The notes beneath the pieces were generated by a model, which did not search any database, was not told where the DNA came from, and was given only the letters and a program-made list of their open reading frames with translations. Of a stretch of 64,000 nt of DNA, positions 43,626 to 52,130 are shown one piece after another. The stretch covers positions 1 to 64,000 of the forward strand of contig CAWJJQ010000013.1 of assembly GCA_963843255.1 (NCBI GenBank), in the 5' to 3' direction. Within the stretch, counting starts at the first letter, position 1; the number at the start of each line of letters is the position of its first letter. Source of the DNA: Bog-159 sp963843255 (lineage in GTDB: Bacteria; Acidobacteriota; Terriglobia; Bryobacterales; Bryobacteraceae). A program made the position numbers and the translations under genes.

Positions 43626-45359
43626 ATGCCTATCACGGCTCGCTGGCTGATCCCGCAGGCAAACTCGCATGAAGTCGAAGCGCTGGCAGCGGCACTTGGT
43701 ATCGGACTGCCTGCCGCACGGGTCTTGTGCGCGCGCGAACTGTCCGATCCCGCCGCCGCACGCCGGTTCCTGCGTCCATCCCTGGCCGATCTGAACCCGC
43801 CCGACGCCCTGCGCGGCATGTGTGAAGCCATCACCCGCCTGCGTCGCGCCATCGCTGCCCGCGAGCGCATCCTCATTTATGGCGACTACGATGTGGATGG
43901 CACCACTTCCGTCGTGATCCTAACCAAGGCCATTGAAATGGCCGGAGGCACGACATCGTTTTTCGTTCCGCACCGCCTGCGCGACGGCTATGGCATGCGC
44001 TCCGATGTGGTGGAAAAGGCCGCCGCCGACGGCGTCAAGCTGATCATCAGCGTGGATACCGGCATCCGCGCGGCCGAAGTGGTGCGGCGCGCCAACGAGC
44101 TGGCCATCGACGTCATCATCACCGACCATCACTTGCCCGAAGCCGAGCTTCCCGCCGCCCTCGCGGTCCTGAATCCCAACCGGCCGGATTGCGGCTATCC
44201 TGACAAAAATCTTTGCGGCGTCGGCGTGGCTTTCAAAATGGTGCAGGCCCTGTTTGCCACCCTCGATTGGCCGCCCGCCAAGCTGGGGCGGGTCATCGAA
44301 TCGTTCCTGAAAATCGTGGCGATCGGTACCGTGGCCGACGTAGTCCCGCTGATGGGCGAGAATCGCATCCTGGTCAAGTACGGGCTGCGCGGCATGGGTG
44401 ACGTGCGCAATCCTGGCCTGCGCGCCCTGCTCGATGTGTCCGGCTTCAACGGCCGCCTGCCCTCTTCCACCGATGTGGCCTTCCGCATCGCGCCGCGCAT
44501 CAACGCCGCCGGACGCATGGATACGGCCAATGCCGTCATCGAAATGTTCCTCACCGCGGACCCCGAACGCGCGCGCGTGCTGGCGGAACAGCTCCACACA
44601 TTGAATGGCGAACGCCAGTTGGCGGAAGCCGAGGTTACCCAGCAAATCGTCGAGGAGTGCGAGCGCGTGCCCGTAAATGACAGCCAGCGCGCCCTGGTAT
44701 TCGCCGCCGACAACTGGCATCGCGGTGTGCTCGGCATCGTGGCGTCGCGCCTCGTCGAGCGGTTCCACCGCCCCGTGTTCGTGCTCAGCCACAATCCGGA
44801 GGACGGCCTCGCGCAGGGCTCCGGCCGCAGCATCCGTCCCTTTCATCTGCTGGACGCTCTGGAGTCCATGCCGGGACTATTCGAGCGCTTCGGCGGACAC
44901 CGCCAGGCCGCCGGCCTTACATTGGCTTCCGGAAACGTGGATCTCTTCCGCGCGCGGTTCAACGAATATGCCGCCGCGCGCCTGTCGCTCGATGACCTGT
45001 CCCCCGAACTCGAAATCGACGCGCTGCTCGAATTCCGTGAGATCCACGAGTGCAGCGTGGCGGAAGTGCTCAGCCTGGCGCCCTTCGGCTGCGGCAATCC
45101 GGCGCCGCTATTCGCCGCGCTGGACGTGGAAGTGGCCGGTCCCCCCGTGGTAATGAAAGAGAAACACCTGCGCCTGATGCTGCGCCAGAATGGCCGTACA
45201 CTGGCCCTGAAAGCCTGGAACTTCGCTTGCCGCGCGACCGAACTGCCACAAGGCGCGCGTATCGACGTAGCTTTTTCCCTGGAGCACGACGCCTACGCCG
45301 CCGCCCGCGGCCTGCCCCCCTGGGGAGCCGTCCTGCGCGACTGCCGTCCCTCAACCTGA
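43626..45359 (+). CDS. recJ: Single-stranded-DNA-specific exonuclease RecJ
   Basis: RecJ degrades single-stranded DNA 5' to 3' in recombination and repair. The 577-residue protein has the DHH-family motifs: ILIYGDYDVDGTTS, ISVDTGI and VIITDHH, all metal ligands, then the DHHA1 part with the GSGRSIRPFHLLDAL and FGGHRQAAGLTL motifs. The C-terminal OB-fold domain is present. Length is normal. It closes the operon that begins with the BMC shell gene, an unusual neighbourhood for recJ. Confidence 0.95.
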   Translation: MPITARWLIPQANSHEVEALAAALGIGLPAARVLCARELSDPAAARRFLRPSLADLNPPDALRGMCEAITRLRRAIAARERILIYGDYDVDGTTSVVILTKAIEMAGGTTSFFVPHRLRDGYGMRSDVVEKAAADGVKLIISVDTGIRAAEVVRRANELAIDVIITDHHLPEAELPAALAVLNPNRPDCGYPDKNLCGVGVAFKMVQALFATLDWPPAKLGRVIESFLKIVAIGTVADVVPLMGENRILVKYGLRGMGDVRNPGLRALLDVSGFNGRLPSSTDVAFRIAPRINAAGRMDTANAVIEMFLTADPERARVLAEQLHTLNGERQLAEAEVTQQIVEECERVPVNDSQRALVFAADNWHRGVLGIVASRLVERFHRPVFVLSHNPEDGLAQGSGRSIRPFHLLDALESMPGLFERFGGHRQAAGLTLASGNVDLFRARFNEYAAARLSLDDLSPELEIDALLEFREIHECSVAEVLSLAPFGCGNPAPLFAALDVEVAGPPVVMKEKHLRLMLRQNGRTLALKAWNFACRATELPQGARIDVAFSLEHDAYAAARGLPPWGAVLRDCRPST

Positions 45360-45475
45360 GAATTCACTTCGACCCGAGAGCATGAACCAAGTGGGTGGCC
45401 GCCCATAAGAGAACAATAAACAGCAACACCGCAACCGTCACCGCCGCCATTCGTTCCCGGTGCATACTCGTAATC

Positions 45476-45523
45476 GTGGGGCGGGCCCTCGGCCTGCAGC
45501 GGCCTCGTAGGCCGCTCTCCCCG
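45476..45523. repeat. Dispersed two-hairpin intergenic repeat, copy B
   Basis: Hairpin one pairs GCGGGCC (45481-45487) with GGCCTGC (45491-45497). Hairpin two pairs AGCGGCCT (45498-45505) with AGGCCGCT (45509-45516). The element lies between convergent recJ and hppD, where it may also serve as a transcription barrier. The rest of the 45360-45524 gap holds nothing recognisable. Confidence 0.6.
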
Positions 45524-45524
45524 C

Positions 45525-46652
45525 CTACAAATTCCCCCGCCGCTCCTGCTCCCGCTCGATCGCCTCAAACAAAGCCTTAAAATTCCCCTTCCCGAAACTC
45601 CGGCTCCCCTTGCGCTGGATCACTTCATAAAACAAAGTCGGCCGGTCCTCCACAGGCTTGGTGAAAATCTGCAGCATGTACCCCTCGTCATCCCGATCCA
45701 CCAGAATCCCCAACTCCTGAAGCCGGTCAACCGGTTCCTCGATCGCCCCCGTCCGCGCTGTCAAATCTTCGTAGTAAGTGGAAGGCACCCGCAAAAATTC
45801 GATCCCCTGGTCCCGCAGCCGCGTCACCGTGTCGATGATATTGTCCGTGGCCATGGCGATGTGCTGCACCCCTGGCCCTTTGTAGAAATCCAGATACTCC
45901 TCGATCTGCGACTTCCGCTTCCCCTCCGCCGGCTCGTTGATCGGAAACTTCACCCGCTCGTTGCCGTTCGACATCACCTTCGACATCAGCGCCGAATATT
46001 CCGTGCTGATGTCTTTATCGTCGAAGTGCTGGTACAACCGGAATCCCATCACGTCGCGATAAAAATCCACCCACGTATTCATGGTGCCCCAGCCCACATT
46101 CCCCACCATGTGGTCGATGTGCTTCAGCCCCACCGGCCGCGCCACCGTATCGGCCGCTTCGACACCCACGAACCCAGGCAGAAAAACACCGCGGTAATTG
46201 AGCCGTTCCACGAAGGAATGGATCGTATCCCCGTAGGTGGCGATCGCCGAAATCCGCACTTCGCCCTGATCGTCGCGTAGGGTCTCCGGCTCCCGCACGC
46301 CCCTGGCCCCCCGACGCGTGGTCTCGCGATAAGCGGATTCCGCATCATCCACCCACAGCGCGATGTCCCGCACACCATCGCCGTGCAGCCGTACATGTTC
46401 GGCCGCCGGATGCTCGGGCGCGAGCGCGGTGGTCAGCACCAGCCTGATCTTGCCCTGCTCCACCAGCCACGAGGCCCGGTCGCGCGTGCCCGTCTCCGGC
46501 CCGCGATACGCCGTCAGCCGCATGCCGAACGCCGCGCGGTAAAAGTGAGCCGCCTGCTTGGCGTTGCCCACGTAAAACTCCACGTAGTCTGTGCCGTTCA
46601 AAGGCAGAAAATCTTTCTGCGTTCCGGTTGGTGTTGCGGTTAGTGTCTGCAT
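45525..46652 (-). CDS. hppD: 4-hydroxyphenylpyruvate dioxygenase
   Basis: HppD converts 4-hydroxyphenylpyruvate to homogentisate in tyrosine breakdown. The ATG at 46650-46652 gives 375 residues with two vicinal-oxygen-chelate domains. The iron ligands are His in KHIDHMVGNV, His in GVQHIAMATDN and Glu in TLFYEVIQRKG. The C-terminal gate helix (GNFKALFEAIEREQ) is intact. The upstream gene encodes a HisC-like aminotransferase 25 bp away. Together they could turn tyrosine into homogentisate. Confidence 0.95.
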   Translation of the reverse strand: MQTLTATPTGTQKDFLPLNGTDYVEFYVGNAKQAAHFYRAAFGMRLTAYRGPETGTRDRASWLVEQGKIRLVLTTALAPEHPAAEHVRLHGDGVRDIALWVDDAESAYRETTRRGARGVREPETLRDDQGEVRISAIATYGDTIHSFVERLNYRGVFLPGFVGVEAADTVARPVGLKHIDHMVGNVGWGTMNTWVDFYRDVMGFRLYQHFDDKDISTEYSALMSKVMSNGNERVKFPINEPAEGKRKSQIEEYLDFYKGPGVQHIAMATDNIIDTVTRLRDQGIEFLRVPSTYYEDLTARTGAIEEPVDRLQELGILVDRDDEGYMLQIFTKPVEDRPTLFYEVIQRKGSRSFGKGNFKALFEAIEREQERRGNL

Positions 46653-46677
46653 GCCATGCCCCCTCGGCCCCTTCCCC

Positions 46678-47775
46678 TCAATCCGCGGTTCGTGCCAGCG
46701 CCCGTCCCGCCGCTTCCACGCAGCGTGCATTCTCCTCGTCCGTGCCCGTCGATACGCGCACGCACTGCGGCAGGCCGAACGCCCCCAGCGGCCGCACGAT
46801 CACGCCTTCCCGCAGCAGCGCTTCCGTGAACGCCTGCGCCTCCTCCGCGCTCTCCAAAACCAGCATCACAAAGTTGGCGTCCGAGGCCACCGCCTCCAAT
46901 CCCATACCCCGGAACGACTCCGTCAACAGCCGCAGCCCCCGCGCGTTCAACTCCAACGACCGGTGCAGAAATTCTTTATCGGCCAGCGCGCCGATCCCCC
47001 CCGCCTGCGCCAGCGTGCTCGGCTCAAACGGCAGTTTCACTTTCAGCAGGTTCGCGATCAGTTCCTCGTGCGCGAACCCGTAACCGATCCGGATGCCCGC
47101 CAGCCCGTAGATCTTCGAAAACGTGCGCAGCGTGATCACGTTGTCGTAGCGGTAGTGCATCGAGTCCGGATACCGCGGATTGTCCTTCGCGTATTCGAAA
47201 TAAGCCTCGTCCAGTATGATCAGCACCCGCTCCGGCACGTGCTGGTAGAAGTCGTCAAACTCGTGCCGCGTAAAAATCGTCCCCGTAGGATTGTTCGGAT
47301 TGGCCAGGTAAATGATCTTGGTGTGGTCGGTGATCTGCCCCGCCAGCGCCGGCAGATCGTAGTGCCAGTCGCGATAGGGGACCGTGCGGTACTTCACCCC
47401 GCGCGAGCGCGCCAGCACCTGAAAGCCGATGAATGCGGCGTCGGTCGTCAGCACTTCGTCGTCATCGCACAGGAACGTGCGGATGATGCCCGACATGATT
47501 CCTTCCGACCCGCTGCCGGCAATCACGTTCTCCGGCTTCAGATCGAATTTCTCGGCCAGCGTGCGGCGCAGATCCAGCCCGCCATTCGGATACAGGTTCA
47601 GCCCGTCCAACTGCCGGCGAATGGCCTCTAGAGCTAACGGCGAAGGGCCCAGCGGGTTTTCGTTCGAGGCCAGCTTCGAGACGCGCGTCAGGCCGTAAGC
47701 GCGCCGCACCTCCTCTATGGAGCGTCCCGCCTCGTACGGCCGGAGCGATGCGATGTATGACGGAACCAGGGGCAT
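46678..47775 (-). CDS. hisC: HisC-like PLP aminotransferase (histidinol-phosphate or aromatic amino acid)
   Basis: A fold-type I aminotransferase of 365 residues with the substrate segment KLASNENPLGPSP, the PNNPTG motif and PLP-binding Lys in TFSKIYGLAGIRIGYGF. The family is HisC, but some HisC paralogues act on aromatic amino acids. No other his gene is nearby, while hppD follows directly on the same strand. A tyrosine or phenylalanine aminotransferase role is therefore plausible. The true substrate cannot be decided from motifs here. Confidence 0.88.
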   Translation of the reverse strand: MPLVPSYIASLRPYEAGRSIEEVRRAYGLTRVSKLASNENPLGPSPLALEAIRRQLDGLNLYPNGGLDLRRTLAEKFDLKPENVIAGSGSEGIMSGIIRTFLCDDDEVLTTDAAFIGFQVLARSRGVKYRTVPYRDWHYDLPALAGQITDHTKIIYLANPNNPTGTIFTRHEFDDFYQHVPERVLIILDEAYFEYAKDNPRYPDSMHYRYDNVITLRTFSKIYGLAGIRIGYGFAHEELIANLLKVKLPFEPSTLAQAGGIGALADKEFLHRSLELNARGLRLLTESFRGMGLEAVASDANFVMLVLESAEEAQAFTEALLREGVIVRPLGAFGLPQCVRVSTGTDEENARCVEAAGRALARTAD

Positions 47776-47820
47776 TGGAGCAGTCTGCGCCGTCCTTTAC
47801 CATAGTAATTCCAAATCGGG

Positions 47821-48384
47821 ATGATTCTTCCTCGTGGCTTTTACGCGCGCCCAACCGTTGAGGTCGCCCGCGCCCTGCTCGGCAAAATCGTGGTGCACGG
47901 CGAAACCGCCGGCAAAATCGTCGAGACCGAGGCCTACCTGGGCGGCGACGATTTGGCCTCCCACTCCGCCCGCGGCATCACCAATCGCACACGCGTCATC
48001 TTCGGACCTCCCGGCCACGCCTACGTGTATTTCATCTACGGCATGTACGAGTGCCTGAACTTCGTCACCGAACCGGACGGCAAAGCCGGTGCGGTGCTGA
48101 TCCGCGCCCTCGAGCCGGTGGCCGGCATCGAGATCATGCAGCGCCGCCGCCCCACCGCCCACACCCTCCGCGACCTGGCCTCCGGCCCCGGACGCCTCAC
48201 CCTCGCGCTCGCAATTACCCGCGCCCAGAACGGTGTGGACGTGACCCGTGGCAGCCTGACCGTCCGGACCCCCCGCCGCGAAGAGCCTTTCGAGATCGAA
48301 GTGACCCCGCGCATCGGCATCCGCCACTGCGCCGACTGGCCACTACGCTATATCGTCAAGGGCAGTCCGTTCGTCAGCAAGTAA
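47821..48384 (+). CDS. 3-methyladenine DNA glycosylase (AAG/MPG family)
   Basis: This 187-residue base-excision repair enzyme matches the AAG family: GFYARPTVEVARALLGK at the start, the catalytic Glu in KIVETEAYLGGDD, and RNRT-equivalent GITNRTRVIFGPPGHAYVYF (motif read near residue 55). SGPGRLTLALAI is the family's C-terminal signature. It removes alkylated purines such as 3-methyladenine. It is divergently placed from hisC and ends 4 bp before the convergent vapC. Confidence 0.93.
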   Translation: MILPRGFYARPTVEVARALLGKIVVHGETAGKIVETEAYLGGDDLASHSARGITNRTRVIFGPPGHAYVYFIYGMYECLNFVTEPDGKAGAVLIRALEPVAGIEIMQRRRPTAHTLRDLASGPGRLTLALAITRAQNGVDVTRGSLTVRTPRREEPFEIEVTPRIGIRHCADWPLRYIVKGSPFVSK

Positions 48385-48388
48385 TCGC

Positions 48389-48793
48389 TCATTCGGCCCA
48401 ATTTTCGATCTTCAGTCCCTTGATCCGGCTGAATCCTTGATCGTTGGTCACCAGCACGGCCCCCAGCGCCAGGGCATGCGCGCCAATCATGATGTCCAGG
48501 TTTCCGAACGACAGGCCGTCCTTTTCGAGCGCCGCCCGAAGCTGCCCGTAATGCCACGCCGCAGCCGAGTCCCAGGGTTGCACCGAGACTCTCACCAGAA
48601 ATTCCTCGACGATCACCTGCAGCCGTGTGGCTTCCGGCCGCCGCGCCAACCCGAACCGCAACTCGCCTTCGGTTACCGCGGAAATCGCCATCCGCGCCAT
48701 CGGCACCTTCACCATGTGCCGCCGCACCGCCGGCATGCTTCCCTTAATTGCGTAGCTGACAATGTTGGTATCCAGAAGATACCGGTGTGGCAT
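48389..48793 (-). CDS. vapC: VapC-family toxin (PIN-domain ribonuclease)
   Basis: A 134-residue PIN-domain protein with acidic metal ligands in YLLDTNIVSY, the Glu of AVTEGELRFGLA, and Asp residues in LDIMIGAHAL and LVTNDQGF. It cleaves RNA in the known family and is neutralised by the AbrB-type protein encoded upstream. The start overlaps the antitoxin stop by 1 bp. It is intact and should be active. Confidence 0.9.
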   Translation of the reverse strand: MPHRYLLDTNIVSYAIKGSMPAVRRHMVKVPMARMAISAVTEGELRFGLARRPEATRLQVIVEEFLVRVSVQPWDSAAAWHYGQLRAALEKDGLSFGNLDIMIGAHALALGAVLVTNDQGFSRIKGLKIENWAE

Positions 48794-49035
48794 CAGAGCA
48801 GCTCACGCTTTTGTGGCGGCGCATCCTGGCGATCCGACAGAAAGTCCTCCGGCACACCTCCGGACGCCGTGAGTTTAAAGAAGCCTTCCCAGGAGTCCGG
48901 CCGCCGCGAAAGGATGACATCGCCCGTCTCGGGATCTTGCCTGATGAAAACTTCCTTGCATTCAAACCGAAACTCGATCGGCAAACGAACGGCTTGGCTG
49001 CGCCCATTCCGAAATAGCTTGACCGTGCGCGTCAT
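48793..49035 (-). CDS. vapB: VapB-family antitoxin (AbrB/SpoVT-type)
   Basis: The ATG at 49033-49035 follows a strong purine-rich ribosome site (GGAGGAGGAGGAG). The 80-residue protein starts with the swapped-hairpin DNA-binding motif MTRTVKLFRNGRSQAVRLP. The C-terminal part (SWEGFFKLTASGG) should wrap the toxin. A perfect 8-bp inverted repeat lies immediately upstream and fits autoregulation. Confidence 0.9.
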   Translation of the reverse strand: MTRTVKLFRNGRSQAVRLPIEFRFECKEVFIRQDPETGDVILSRRPDSWEGFFKLTASGGVPEDFLSDRQDAPPQKRELL

Positions 49036-49051
49036 CTTCTCCTCCTCCTCC

Positions 49052-49075
49052 TGTGATATACCATAGCATATCACA
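49052..49075 (-). promoter_or_regulatory. Palindromic operator of the first VapBC module
   Basis: TGTGATAT (49052-49059) and ATATCACA (49068-49075) are a perfect 8-bp inverted repeat with an 8-bp spacer, 16 bp upstream of the vapB start. The position and symmetry fit binding of a VapB dimer. Confidence 0.65.
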
Positions 49076-49104
49076 GAACCAATTTCAAGCACTTAATTCA
49101 AGCC

Positions 49105-51342
49105 TTATTCCAGCCCAGCCGCAGCCTGCTCAATCAACGCCGCCTCCTTCTCCAATACCTTTCCCACCCGCACAATCTGCTCATCGGCCTCTTTCCAGTG
49201 CTTCTGCTCGATCGCCTCCCGTACCCCTGGCAGCGTCTTCACCCCATATCCCGTATAAAAACCCGGCGCATAAATCTGGTTTTGGAACCACGGCCTCCCC
49301 GGCAATCCATCGGGCAGCGTCAGCCCCCGCTCGATCTGAATCAGCTTCTGGTTCACCGGCTGCATGCCCGGTTTGTCCAGCGCGGCCTTGTGTACGGCTT
49401 TGTCGTAATGCTCCGCGCCCAGCGTCAACGCTGCTAGCCCGTTTTCGAGCGGAGCAAAGTTCAGGAATGGCGGTACCACCTCCACCGGCGGCGGCACCGA
49501 CGTCTTATGCGGATCGGCCACCGCGCTGAAAACGCCTTCTTCAATCTCCTTGTTGCGCTCGCGAATCTCTTCGCTCTGCGTCTTCCACAACTTCTGTACT
49601 TCGTCCACGTAGCGCTTCACCGTATCCGCGAAATTCGTGAAATCGTACGGCAGCAGGTCCGCGTCCGCAAACCGCATCATGGCCGTGCCGGCGGTCTGCG
49701 CCAGCGCCCGGCCATAAATAAAGTCGCCGTCCGCGAAATGCGTGTACCAGTAGAAATCGTCGTAGATCGAGTGGTAGATGCCGCCGCCGTCTTCGCCCCC
49801 GAAGCCCAGATTTAGGGACGCGATCCCCAAATGATCGATGAAAGCGGTGTAGTCCGACCCCGACCCCAGCGCCCCGATGCGCAATTCCGCCCGCTTCCGT
49901 ACTTCGTCCCGCTCCGCAGCCGGCGCGCGCGAGATCCGTGCCAGTTGATCCCGCTTCCACACCGGCATCTTCTTCTCCGGATCTTCCACATCGCGCGCCA
50001 CCCCGTTGATGAACTTCTCCAGCGAGTGTGAGCCCGCCATTCCCAGGAATCCACGCCCGTTGCCGTCGGAATTGACGTACATCGCCGCGTGCGTGCGCAA
50101 TTCCGTGTCGTGCTCCTCGGCCCATTCGGTCGATCCCAGCAGCCCTTCCTCCTCGCCGTCCCACACGCAATAAATCAGGGTGCGCTTCGGCTTCCATCCC
50201 TGCTTCTGCAGCTCCGCGAACGCGCGCGCCTCTTCCATCAGCGCCACCGCTCCCGACAACGGATCTTCCGCGCCGTTCACCCAGGCATCGTGATGATTGC
50301 CCCGTATGATCCACTCATCCGGATACGGCGTCCCCGGAATGCGCGCGATCACGTCGTAAATCTTCTTCGTGTCCCAATTAAATTCCAGCTTCATGTGGAC
50401 CCGCGCCGGCCCCGGCCCAGTGTGATAGGTGATGGGCAGCGCCCCCCGCCAGGCGTCCGGAGCCGTAGGCCCGGTCAGCGCCGCCAGCAGCGGCTGCGCG
50501 TCGCCGTACGAAATCGGCAGCACCGGGATCTTGGTCAGCGTTTGCGCGTCCTTGATCGCCAGCCGCTTCGCATTGGCGTCCGCGCCCACCCCCGGTGTCA
50601 GCGGATCGCCCGGATAAATCGGCATATCCATCACGCTGCCGCGCTGCACGCCGTCCTTCGAGCGCCACGGTCCTTTCGGAAAAACATCGCCCTCAAAATA
50701 GCCGTCCTCCCGCGGATCGGAATAGATAATGCAGCCGATCGCCCCATGCTCCGCCGCCACCTTCGGCTTGATGCCCCGCCACGACCCGCCATACCGCGCG
50801 ATCACGATGGCGCCCTTCACCGAAACTCCCAGCCGGTCGAGCTGCTCGTAATCCGCCGGAATGCCGTAGTTCACATACACCAGCGGCGCCGTCACATCGC
50901 CGTCGATCGAGTAGGCGTTGTAGGTCGGTAGTTGCTCGTCGTGCTGGCCTGACGTGGGATCCACCGCCACCGTCGGCTCCTCCAGCTTCGCCGTGAAATG
51001 CTCCGGCGCCACCAGCTCCACCAGGCGGCTCTTGGGCGTCGGGAAGAGCACGTCGAACGTTTCGATATGCGCATCCAGTCCCCACTCTTTGAACTTCGAC
51101 AAAATCCACTCTGCGTTGTCTTTGTCGTAGGGCGAGCCCACGTGATGCGGCCGCGCCGAAAGCCGTTGCATGTAGTCGTGCAGATTTTGGGGGCTGGGAA
51201 TCGAGCGGAAGGTCACCTCCCAATCGTGCTCGGCGCGCGCCGAATCGGGCGAGTAGCCGCGCAAGACGGGCGCGTCCGCGGCCGGCGCCAGCGCCGCGCC
51301 CAAAAGCAGGGACAGACAGGCCAGGTGCAACGTAATCTTCAT
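49105..51342 (-). CDS. M28-family zinc peptidase with PA and transferrin-receptor-like domains (glutamate carboxypeptidase II-like)
   Basis: From the ATG at 51340-51342 the protein has 745 residues. A signal peptide (LACLSLLLGAALAPAADA) leads to a PA domain near residues 150-290 (VSVKGAIVIARYGGSWRG) and an M28 catalytic domain. The zinc ligands are visible: His/Asp in GNHHDAWVNGAEDP, Glu-Glu in WDGEEEGLLG, Asp in NSDGNGRG and His in GGIYHSIYDDF. A C-terminal dimerisation domain follows. The layout matches prostate membrane antigen-type carboxypeptidases, which remove C-terminal Glu or Asp. It should be periplasmic or secreted. Confidence 0.92.
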   Translation of the reverse strand: MKITLHLACLSLLLGAALAPAADAPVLRGYSPDSARAEHDWEVTFRSIPSPQNLHDYMQRLSARPHHVGSPYDKDNAEWILSKFKEWGLDAHIETFDVLFPTPKSRLVELVAPEHFTAKLEEPTVAVDPTSGQHDEQLPTYNAYSIDGDVTAPLVYVNYGIPADYEQLDRLGVSVKGAIVIARYGGSWRGIKPKVAAEHGAIGCIIYSDPREDGYFEGDVFPKGPWRSKDGVQRGSVMDMPIYPGDPLTPGVGADANAKRLAIKDAQTLTKIPVLPISYGDAQPLLAALTGPTAPDAWRGALPITYHTGPGPARVHMKLEFNWDTKKIYDVIARIPGTPYPDEWIIRGNHHDAWVNGAEDPLSGAVALMEEARAFAELQKQGWKPKRTLIYCVWDGEEEGLLGSTEWAEEHDTELRTHAAMYVNSDGNGRGFLGMAGSHSLEKFINGVARDVEDPEKKMPVWKRDQLARISRAPAAERDEVRKRAELRIGALGSGSDYTAFIDHLGIASLNLGFGGEDGGGIYHSIYDDFYWYTHFADGDFIYGRALAQTAGTAMMRFADADLLPYDFTNFADTVKRYVDEVQKLWKTQSEEIRERNKEIEEGVFSAVADPHKTSVPPPVEVVPPFLNFAPLENGLAALTLGAEHYDKAVHKAALDKPGMQPVNQKLIQIERGLTLPDGLPGRPWFQNQIYAPGFYTGYGVKTLPGVREAIEQKHWKEADEQIVRVGKVLEKEAALIEQAAAGLE

Positions 51343-51366
51343 GAAGGAAAGGATACCAATACTGCC

Positions 51367-51420
51367 GTGGGGCAGGCCCATGCTTGGCCCAAAACATGCA
51401 ACGGCCTCTCCGGCCGCTCC
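51367..51420. repeat. Dispersed two-hairpin intergenic repeat, copy D
   Basis: GTGGGGCAGGCCC is followed by a spacer with CTTGGCCC and then CGGCC-TCTC-CGGCCG. It lies between the divergent M28 peptidase and antitoxin genes, so this copy cannot be acting as a shared 3' terminator. Confidence 0.5.
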
Positions 51421-51438
51421 TGATGTGACTTCACATAT

Positions 51439-51463
51439 TCACGTGTTACACTTAAACACGTGA
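51439..51463 (+). promoter_or_regulatory. Palindromic operator overlapping the second antitoxin start
   Basis: TCACGTGTT (51439-51447) and AACACGTGA (51455-51463) form a perfect 9-bp inverted repeat with a 7-bp spacer. The right arm contains the proposed GTG start at 51460, so bound antitoxin would cover the start of its own gene. Confidence 0.6.
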
Positions 51464-51711
51464 CCCGACCCAAACACCAAAACGTAACCCTAAGCCTCCC
51501 CGAACCTCTCCTCCGCCGCTTTCGCATCTACGCCGCGTCGCGCAATCAATCCATGACCAGCCTGATGGCGGAGTGTATCCGTAAAACGATTGACGAGGAC
51601 GCGGATGCCGGTCGAGCTACGCACCGCTTCCTCGAGCGCATCGAAAAAGCCCCCGACCGCGGAACCCGCGGCGCCATCCGCTGGAAGCGGGACGAATTGC
51701 ATGAGCGTTGA
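51460..51711 (+). CDS. vapB: Ribbon-helix-helix-type antitoxin
   Basis: An 83-residue protein beginning MTRPKHQNVTLSLPEPLLRR, with a beta strand followed by two helices as in CopG/Arc-type repressors. The start is a GTG with no ribosome site inside the right arm of a palindrome, so the transcript may be leaderless or the start may be slightly downstream. It overlaps the PIN-domain toxin gene by 11 bp. This module uses a different antitoxin fold from the VapBC pair at 48.4-49.0 kb. Confidence 0.8.
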   Translation: MTRPKHQNVTLSLPEPLLRRFRIYAASRNQSMTSLMAECIRKTIDEDADAGRATHRFLERIEKAPDRGTRGAIRWKRDELHER

Positions 51712-52114
51712 ATTCGTCGATACCAACATCCTGGTCTATGCGCACGACGGCGGTGCCGGCGTCAGGCACCAGCGATCGGTTGAACTTCTCAAGCGGCTAG
51801 CCGCCGACGGATCGGGCGCGTTCAGCATTCAAGTACTCGCGGAGTTCTACGTCGCGGCTACCAAGAAGCTACGTATGACCAGCGAGGAAGCGGAAGAAGT
51901 GCTCGTGGATCTCGCCGGGTGGATCATTCACAGGCCCGCACACGCCGATCTCCTTCGTGCGGCCCAACTCCAGCGCCGCTACCGCCTGTCCTGGTGGGAC
52001 GCGCTGATTCTAAATAGCGCCACGGAACTTGGCTGCAGTGTGATTTGGACCGAGGATTTATCCGCCGGCCAGCGCTATGGACGCGTCACCGCGACAAATC
52101 CTTTTCGGGCATAA
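51701..52114 (+). CDS. vapC: VapC-family toxin (PIN-domain ribonuclease), second module
   Basis: The 137-residue PIN protein starts at the ATG 51701 with MSVEFVDTNILVYAHDGG. The conserved acidic residues are Asp in VDTN, Glu in QVLAEFYV, Asp in SWWDALIL and the C-terminal WTEDLSAG. An upstream in-frame extension lacks family similarity and overlaps the antitoxin, so I rejected it. The gene converges on the EamA transporter with 16 bp between them. Confidence 0.88.
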   Translation: MSVEFVDTNILVYAHDGGAGVRHQRSVELLKRLAADGSGAFSIQVLAEFYVAATKKLRMTSEEAEEVLVDLAGWIIHRPAHADLLRAAQLQRRYRLSWWDALILNSATELGCSVIWTEDLSAGQRYGRVTATNPFRA

Positions 52115-52130
52115 TCCAGCTTTCCGCCCG

